NCBI GenBank assembly: GCA_030699345.1
Contig: JAUYMX010000359.1
Coordinates: forward strand, 1-19,434
DNA: 19,434 nucleotides
Direction of reading: 5' to 3'
Origin: Methylococcaceae bacterium
GTDB lineage: Bacteria; Pseudomonadota; Gammaproteobacteria; Methylococcales; Methylomonadaceae
The position numbers were made by a program, and so were the translations under genes. Shown here piece by piece: positions 14,935 to 19,434 of the stretch (position 1 is its first letter; each line of letters opens with the position of its first letter). Under the pieces are notes generated by a model, which saw nothing but the letters and a program-made list of their open reading frames with translations, did not search any database and was not told the DNA's origin.

Positions 14935-16356
14935 TTATCTGGATTGACGTTTTTTATGGAAGCCAAGCAGGCCTATAAAAGCGCTGCCAAACAACCAGGC
15001 TGCGCTTGGTAAAGGTACTGCGCTGATTTGTTGGGCTTGCAATACGGTGCTGCCACCCAGATCGGCGTCGGTAAAACCGAACACATAAAACATGCTGGGA
15101 TTGGCAATCGTTATGCCTGAAGCTACTGCGGTAGAAAGAAAGTCGTTGTCGCTGCTGACATACAGGGTATGCAGCAATTGGCCTGCCACGGTGACATCTT
15201 CGCCAAAGGCTAAACCTTCTATTTTGGCCGGGATTTTGTCAGCGCTGATGCCGTTGGCAACCAGAATGGCTTTGACGTCCAGTACTGAAATTTTATTGAT
15301 AGTTGCCGATTGAATCGATAGATCGCCACTGAGGCTGGATACTTCGGTGGCAGTGCTAAGATTAATTTTGAACAATTCTTTGGCAACAGCGGCAGTGCCA
15401 TCACCTAAGCCTTTGCCGTCACGCTCACCGACTAAAAACTCATCCTCGTTGAGCGCTATGATCTCGCTAACACCGGATCCGGTCGTTAATTGATAAGCAT
15501 ATTCATGAGTGTCGCCGGTGGCTATGTCGATGGTGACGATACGGACGTTTTTCTTGGTATCTTGCAACAGCGGAGCCTGCATAATACCAATCAGTTTTTT
15601 ACCATCCGGAGTGATAGCCAGCCCTTCCATGCCTTTGTTGGCTACCCGGCCAGTGGTGTTGTGAGTACCATTTTCGGAGACGGTGGTGGGGCCTTGCACA
15701 GCTACCGCAAGATTGTCGGGAAGCGCAAAGGTTTTTATTAGCTCGCCGGTAGTACGGTCGAATTGTCGAACATACGGGCCGTATTCATCGGAAATAAACA
15801 CGCTTTTACCGTCATTCGACACTCGCACACCTTCAGGATCGAAGCGGGCATTGTTGGTGTTAGACGAGGGCAGGCTGGGGTCAAAACCGTCAGAGCGGCC
15901 GGTAAAATAATTAGTGTTGTTGGTTGCGTTTAATGCAGGTGTGCCGCCTATGCCGTAAGTCAATGCGGTTGGGCTAGACAGTAAGGTGGTGGCGGTCAGT
16001 GTTGGCGTCAGAGTAAAGGCAAGTCCACTGCCTGAATTGGCGGTTAAGGACATGTTTAGGGTCTGAAAGCGTGTGATGTATGAGGTGGTGTCTTCCAGTG
16101 ATGCATTGTAGGCAAGGGCATTGGGGCCGCGGTCGGGAGTTGCAATAAAGGCAGTGCCGCCCGCCCATGCTAGGCCGGAACCCAAACCACCCAGCGTATT
16201 GCCTGCTACACCGCTTTCCAGCGGGCCTGAGGTGGCAGTGGATAAGTCGTATAAGCCGGTTAACCCTGCTTGGGCGATCAGCGTGAAACTTGCCTGGGCG
16301 CTGGTTGCCTCGGTTAGCGCGGTGATAAATAAGGGGAGAAGCAGTTTTTTATTCAT
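14935..16356 (-). CDS. Phytase-like esterase domain protein with PEP-CTERM sorting signal
   Basis: A 473-aa exported protein. The N-terminal signal peptide MNKKLLLPLFITALTEATSA would be cleaved before QASF. The body matches the phytase-like/esterase-like family (PF13449 type) with DPEGVRVSNDGKSVFISDEYGP, MEGLAITPDGKKLIGIMQ and NEDEFLVGERDG, a beta-propeller that may bind metal through its Asp and Glu residues. The C-terminus VPLPSAAWLFGSAF, then a hydrophobic helix and KKRQSR is a PEP-CTERM variant recognised by exosortase, implying surface or extracellular-matrix delivery. ATG at 16356 is chosen; a TTG nine bases upstream is possible. It is read convergently with the YdjM-like gene. Substrate is not predicted; phytase activity itself is not implied. 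Confidence 0.8.
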   Translation of the reverse strand: MNKKLLLPLFITALTEATSAQASFTLIAQAGLTGLYDLSTATSGPLESGVAGNTLGGLGSGLAWAGGTAFIATPDRGPNALAYNASLEDTTSYITRFQTLNMSLTANSGSGLAFTLTPTLTATTLLSSPTALTYGIGGTPALNATNNTNYFTGRSDGFDPSLPSSNTNNARFDPEGVRVSNDGKSVFISDEYGPYVRQFDRTTGELIKTFALPDNLAVAVQGPTTVSENGTHNTTGRVANKGMEGLAITPDGKKLIGIMQAPLLQDTKKNVRIVTIDIATGDTHEYAYQLTTGSGVSEIIALNEDEFLVGERDGKGLGDGTAAVAKELFKINLSTATEVSSLSGDLSIQSATINKISVLDVKAILVANGISADKIPAKIEGLAFGEDVTVAGQLLHTLYVSSDNDFLSTAVASGITIANPSMFYVFGFTDADLGGSTVLQAQQISAVPLPSAAWLFGSAFIGLLGFHKKRQSR

Positions 16357-16570
16357 TAGCAGCAATCCAAAAAGTTGAGGTAGTCAATAGAACTGTCCGG
16401 TGATTTTTCGGTTTCGGTCCAGTCTATAAACAGCTCAATGATGAAGAACAACTATTAAAATTTGGTGACAAGTTGATTTAATTGTCAGCAACAAGCTAAA
16501 TCATCAAAGCAGATTGGTCAGGGAACAAGTCACTCAAAAGCTGGGCGCTCGCTCGTCAAATTGCGGCAAT

Positions 16571-17020
16571 TTATGGAGCTGTATGGCTTCGCAAAGTAAA
16601 CGTTACTGGGCCATTATTGACTAATGCCACTTGCATATCGGCACCAAATTGGCCGAATTGCACCGTGGGCCAGGCTTGTCTAGCCAGTTGTTGTAAATAC
16701 TCAAACAATTGCTTGCCATATTCGGGCGATGCGGCCGGAGTAAAACTGGGGCGGTTGCCTTTTTGGGTGTCGGCGGCCAAGGTGAATTGCGGCACCAGCA
16801 ATAAACCGGCGTTTATATCCCGCAAACTCAAATTCATTTTGTCGTCAGCGTCTGCAAAAATCCGGTAATTAAGGATGCGTTCCAACAGACGTGCGGCGTC
16901 TTTTTCGGTATCTGCTTTTTCTACGGCGACCAGTGCCATGATGCCGGTGTCTATCTGGCCGATAATTTGTTGATTGACGGTAACGCTGGCGGAGGTGACG
17001 CGCTGGATGATGGTGATCAT
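16571..17020 (-). CDS. dtd: D-aminoacyl-tRNA deacylase
   Basis: A 149-aa protein of normal Dtd length. It hydrolyses D-amino acids wrongly attached to tRNA, recycling tRNA in the cytoplasm. The N-terminus MITIIQRVTSASVTV and the second active-site motif NNGPVTF (Gly-cisPro at 137-138) are typical. The first motif, usually SQFTL, reads PQFTL at 77-81. ATG 17020 matches the family start; the frame is open 17 codons further upstream but those residues are not family-like. It is divergent from the thermonuclease gene, with 110 bp between the starts, and lies about 215 bp upstream of the phytase-like gene on the same strand. Confidence 0.93.
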   Translation of the reverse strand: MITIIQRVTSASVTVNQQIIGQIDTGIMALVAVEKADTEKDAARLLERILNYRIFADADDKMNLSLRDINAGLLLVPQFTLAADTQKGNRPSFTPAASPEYGKQLFEYLQQLARQAWPTVQFGQFGADMQVALVNNGPVTFTLRSHTAP

Positions 17021-17130
17021 AGTCAAATACAGTCGTAAAAGCAGAATCAAAAAAATCGGGCAATGTTGCACTAAACTCCAACGACATGCAAAGTGCGCGC
17101 CTTCAGGCGATTGGACCAGATAATAACGAT

Positions 17131-17982
17131 ATGACAGAGAAATTTTTAGCGGGCAACGGGCGAATGGTAAGCGTTATATTGGTTTTGTGGCTGGTATTGT
17201 CAGGCTTGGCGAATGCCGATGTCTATCAATGGCAGGATGCTAACGGTAAAGCGCATTTTTCTGATCGGGCTTATCCGGACGCGCAAGTTAAAAAGCTTGC
17301 TATAAAGCCGGGATACGATTTTTTCCGGGTCAAGACAGTCTATGACGGTGATACCGTGGTGCTTGAAGATGGCCGTAAAATTCGTTTGTTGGGCATCAAT
17401 ACGCCGGAAGTTCAACACCGCGACAAACTGGCTGACGCCGGAGGTGAAGATGCGAAGCGTTGGTTGCAAAATAAACTGCAAAATTCGCGTGTGCGTCTGG
17501 AGCTTGCAGCAGAAAAAACCGACAAGTACGGCCGAACTTTGGCGCATTTGTTTACAGACAACAAAGAGCATATCAACCTGCAATTGGTTGCAGCTGGTCT
17601 TGCCGAAGTCAGTATTTATCCGCCTAATTTGTTGTATGTCGCTGAATTGGTGAAAGCGGAGGAACAGGCAGAAAAAGCCCAGCTTGGTATTTGGCAGCAA
17701 GCGCAATATCAACCCATCGCTGTCGCTAACTTAGCTGCGGAACCTCATTCCGGCTGGACGCGTGTCGTTGGCAAGGTGAGCGGAGTACGAAATACCCGCA
17801 AGTCAGTGTATCTGGAGTTTTCAGGTGGCTTTCAGGCGCGTATCGGACAGCAATGGCTGGAATTGTTTCCTGATGTGAATGAATACATAGGCAAAACCGT
17901 CGAAGTGCGCGGTTGGCTGAATAAAAACAAAGGCCAATTGTCGATGTTAATCCGTCATCCAAGTGCGATTAAAATGCGTTGA
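17131..17982 (+). CDS. Exported thermonuclease (SNase-like) with DUF4124 domain
   Basis: A 283-aa protein from ATG 17131. A signal segment (MVSVILVLWLVLSGLANA) ends before DVYQWQDANGKAHFSD, a DUF4124 domain seen in many exported proteobacterial proteins. The SNase domain follows, with YDGDTVV, Arg85 and Glu93 in IRLLGINTPE, and Arg135 in DKYGRT, corresponding to the three catalytic residues of staphylococcal nuclease. A C-terminal OB-like segment contains VVGKVSGVRNTRKSVYLEF and KTVEVRGWL. It probably degrades extracellular or periplasmic DNA or RNA. Start choice is uncertain: ATG 17164 would place the signal peptide at the very N-terminus, and ATG 17086 would add 15 residues. Confidence 0.85.
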   Translation: MTEKFLAGNGRMVSVILVLWLVLSGLANADVYQWQDANGKAHFSDRAYPDAQVKKLAIKPGYDFFRVKTVYDGDTVVLEDGRKIRLLGINTPEVQHRDKLADAGGEDAKRWLQNKLQNSRVRLELAAEKTDKYGRTLAHLFTDNKEHINLQLVAAGLAEVSIYPPNLLYVAELVKAEEQAEKAQLGIWQQAQYQPIAVANLAAEPHSGWTRVVGKVSGVRNTRKSVYLEFSGGFQARIGQQWLELFPDVNEYIGKTVEVRGWLNKNKGQLSMLIRHPSAIKMR

Positions 17983-18099
17983 ATTTTTAATGTGGACGTT
18001 AGTCCATCCTCCTCAAACTGGTTTTTTGGGATTTGATGCATAATATCGGCAGGGTGCGATGTTTAAGTCGTGTTGCATAAAGATATTAAGGTGCAAAAA

Positions 18100-18489
18100 A
18101 TGAAGTTTGCTGTGCAAGTGAATGCTAGTCCTTATCAATCGAATGCGGGCCATGCTGCCTACCGATTTATTACCGGAGCTTTGGCGGCTGGGCATGAGAT
18201 ATTTCGGGTGTTTTTTTATCATGATGGCATTTATCACGCTTTCAAATATGCCTCGCCACCTGATGATGAATTACAGTTTTCCTCGCAATGGAGTGATTTG
18301 GCTAGACGTTATCAAGTAGATTTGGTGGTGGGTATGTCGGCGGCACAACGGCGCGGATTGTTGTGCTCGGATGAGTCTAAACGGCAGGGCAAATTAGATA
18401 ATGATTTGGCTGATGGTTTTCGTATTTCAGGGTTGGGGCAGTTGGTTGAGGCGACCTTGGTCGCCGATAGATTTATCGTATTTGGTTGA
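18100..18489 (+). CDS. tusD: TusD-like sulfur relay protein lacking the catalytic cysteine
   Basis: A 129-aa DsrE-family protein that lines up with E. coli TusD along its length: MKFAVQVNASPY, GHEIFRVFFYHDGIYHA, AAQRRGLL and FRISGLGQLVEA. TusD with TusB and TusC passes persulfide sulfur from TusA to TusE for 2-thiouridine in tRNA. E. coli TusD uses Cys78 (in NICVAAALRRG); the aligned residue here is Gly78 (VVGMSAAQRRG). The only cysteine is Cys89 in LLCSDE. ATG 18100 has AAGGTG (18088-18093) at good spacing and matches the family start. tusC follows after 4 nt. The family assignment is secure; sulfur transfer by this protein is doubtful. Confidence 0.85.
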   Translation: MKFAVQVNASPYQSNAGHAAYRFITGALAAGHEIFRVFFYHDGIYHAFKYASPPDDELQFSSQWSDLARRYQVDLVVGMSAAQRRGLLCSDESKRQGKLDNDLADGFRISGLGQLVEATLVADRFIVFG

Positions 18490-18493
18490 GGTT

Positions 18494-18850
18494 ATGAAGC
18501 ATTTTTTGTTCGTATTACGTAAGCCTGTTCATAGCGGGGTCTATGTTCAGGAGATATTAGATATAGTGTTAACGACAGCGGCTTTCGATCAGTCGGTAAG
18601 CATTTTATTGCTTGATGACGGAGTCTTTCATTTGAAAAATAATCAAAACCCTGACTGTGTTGGCATGAAAGATACTGCGAGCATATTTAAAGCGTTGGAA
18701 ATATACGATGTGAACGATGTTTACGTCGAAATAGAATCGTTACAAGAGCGCGGTTTAACTTGCGGTGATTTGTGTTTGCCTGTTAATAGTTTGTATCGAA
18801 AAAATATTGCCGAATTAATGAAACGTTTCGACGTGTTAGTGCCGGGTTAA
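18494..18850 (+). CDS. tusC: TusC-like (DsrF family) sulfur relay protein
   Basis: A 118-aa protein resembling E. coli TusC: MKHFLFVLRKPVHSG, ILLLDDGVFHL, KALEIYDVNDVYVE, SLQERGL and a C-terminal KRFDVLVPG. TusC is a structural subunit of the TusBCD hexamer. It begins 4 nt after the tusD stop, so the two are co-translated. In the enteric order tusB would follow, but the next frame encodes a lytic transglycosylase. Confidence 0.87.
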   Translation: MKHFLFVLRKPVHSGVYVQEILDIVLTTAAFDQSVSILLLDDGVFHLKNNQNPDCVGMKDTASIFKALEIYDVNDVYVEIESLQERGLTCGDLCLPVNSLYRKNIAELMKRFDVLVPG

Positions 18851-18880
18851 CCAGTGTGTGACTTTGTTAGGGTAGTGGAT

Positions 18881-19434
18881 TTGATAAAACGTGGATTGGG
18901 TGGGTTACTGCTCAGTATTTTAATGGTTTTGCCATGCGCCGCGGCAGATTCTGCAATAGAACAGCAACGCGCTAATTTTTTGTTAGCTGAAAAATTCTTG
19001 GAGCAGGGCAATGAACAAGCCTTTTTAAGTCTTAGTGAGGGGCTGACTGATTACCCCTTATATCCGTTGTTGCGCTATCAATATTTAAAAAATAATCTGG
19101 TTCAAACTGATAGCGTGTTGGCATTTTTGACAAATTACAAAGACTCCCGACAGGCGAATTTATTGAAGCCGCAGTGGTTGGATTATTTGGCAAGGCAAGT
19201 ACGCTGGCCTGAATTCATTCAAAATTATGAAAGCAATGACAATACTGAGCTGCTTTGTCAGTTTAATTGGGCTAACTATCAAACCGGTAGGCCGCAGGAA
19301 TCTCTGGGTGCAGCTAAACAGTTTTGGTTAACTGGCGATACCTTGCCTAAAGCGTGTGACAGTCTGTTATTTGCGCTAACCCAGTCGCCGTTGTTTACCC
19401 CGGGCTTAATGTGGCAGCGTTTTGAGCTGGCGAT
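18881..19434 (+). CDS. slt: Slt70-like lytic murein transglycosylase, N-terminal part
   Basis: The frame stays open to the window end (about 184 codons seen; 3' part missing). A signal peptide (IKRGLGGLLLSILMVLPCAAA) is followed by EQQRANFLLAEKFL and YPLYPLLRYQYLKN. The segment AKQFWLTGDTLPKACDSLL matches the superhelical U-domain of E. coli Slt70. The protein should be periplasmic and cleave peptidoglycan with formation of 1,6-anhydromuropeptides, but the catalytic domain is outside the window. A TTG start at 18881 is chosen because AGGG lies 8 nt upstream; GTG 18875 and GTG 18854 are in-frame alternatives. No ATG is available near the signal peptide start. Confidence 0.8.
   Translation, partial: MIKRGLGGLLLSILMVLPCAAADSAIEQQRANFLLAEKFLEQGNEQAFLSLSEGLTDYPLYPLLRYQYLKNNLVQTDSVLAFLTNYKDSRQANLLKPQWLDYLARQVRWPEFIQNYESNDNTELLCQFNWANYQTGRPQESLGAAKQFWLTGDTLPKACDSLLFALTQSPLFTPGLMWQRFELA

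Noticed and set aside
16558..16572. Palindrome AAATTGC-G-GCAATTT at the dtd stop as a terminator
   Set aside because: The loop would be a single base and no T tract follows on the minus strand.
1..19434. CRISPR arrays, tRNA or rRNA genes
   Set aside because: No regularly spaced repeats and no tRNA or rRNA-like segments were found on either strand.

Overview
The window looks like chromosomal DNA of a gammaproteobacterium. The E. coli-like creB, creC and creD genes, dtd, tusD, tusC and a Slt70-type transglycosylase support this. A PEP-CTERM tail of the VPLPSAAWLFGS type, common in environmental Gammaproteobacteria such as Methylococcales methanotrophs, makes a methanotroph-like host plausible. 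That last point is inference; no taxonomic marker gene is present.

Layout. Positions 1-102 hold the last codons of an IS66-like transposase. A non-coding stretch with a hairpin follows. Then come creB and creC (390-2509), a two-component regulator pair with an ATGA overlap. Their usual partner creD lies about 10 kb downstream at 12906-14282. It is preceded by an exact match to the CreB binding consensus, TTCAC-N6-TTCAC, at 12818-12833. Between creC and creD sits a same-strand accessory cassette (about 2556-12794) made of: a small ribbon-helix-helix protein; a 966-aa SNF2-type helicase; a Schlafen/AlbA-HATPase protein; a Fic adenylyltransferase; a type III-like DNA methyltransferase (Mod); and a type III-like restriction subunit (Res). 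The first three overlap by 1 and 4 nt and Fic follows after 8 nt. A 12-bp inverted repeat separates fic from mod, and a REP-like pair of nested inverted repeats separates mod from res. This is best read as a defence island built around a type III restriction-modification pair, inserted into an ancestral creBCD locus.

Downstream of creD are: a membrane-bound YdjM/DUF457-like protein; a hairpin between convergent genes; a phytase-like esterase with a PEP-CTERM anchor (minus strand); dtd (minus strand); a secreted thermonuclease with a DUF4124 domain; tusD and tusC for tRNA 2-thiouridine sulfur relay, with tusD lacking its catalytic cysteine and no tusB alongside; and the 5' part of a Slt70-like lytic transglycosylase that runs off the window.

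How the parts may work together. CreBC would sense a metabolic or envelope signal and activate creD through its own Cre tag, so creD regulation may have survived the insertion. In the cassette, Mod and Res would methylate and restrict DNA. The SNF2 helicase, AlbA protein and Fic protein look like added effectors or regulators, and the ribbon-helix-helix protein is a candidate autorepressor acting on 10-bp-spaced half-sites upstream of its own gene. I do not recognise this gene set as a named defence system.
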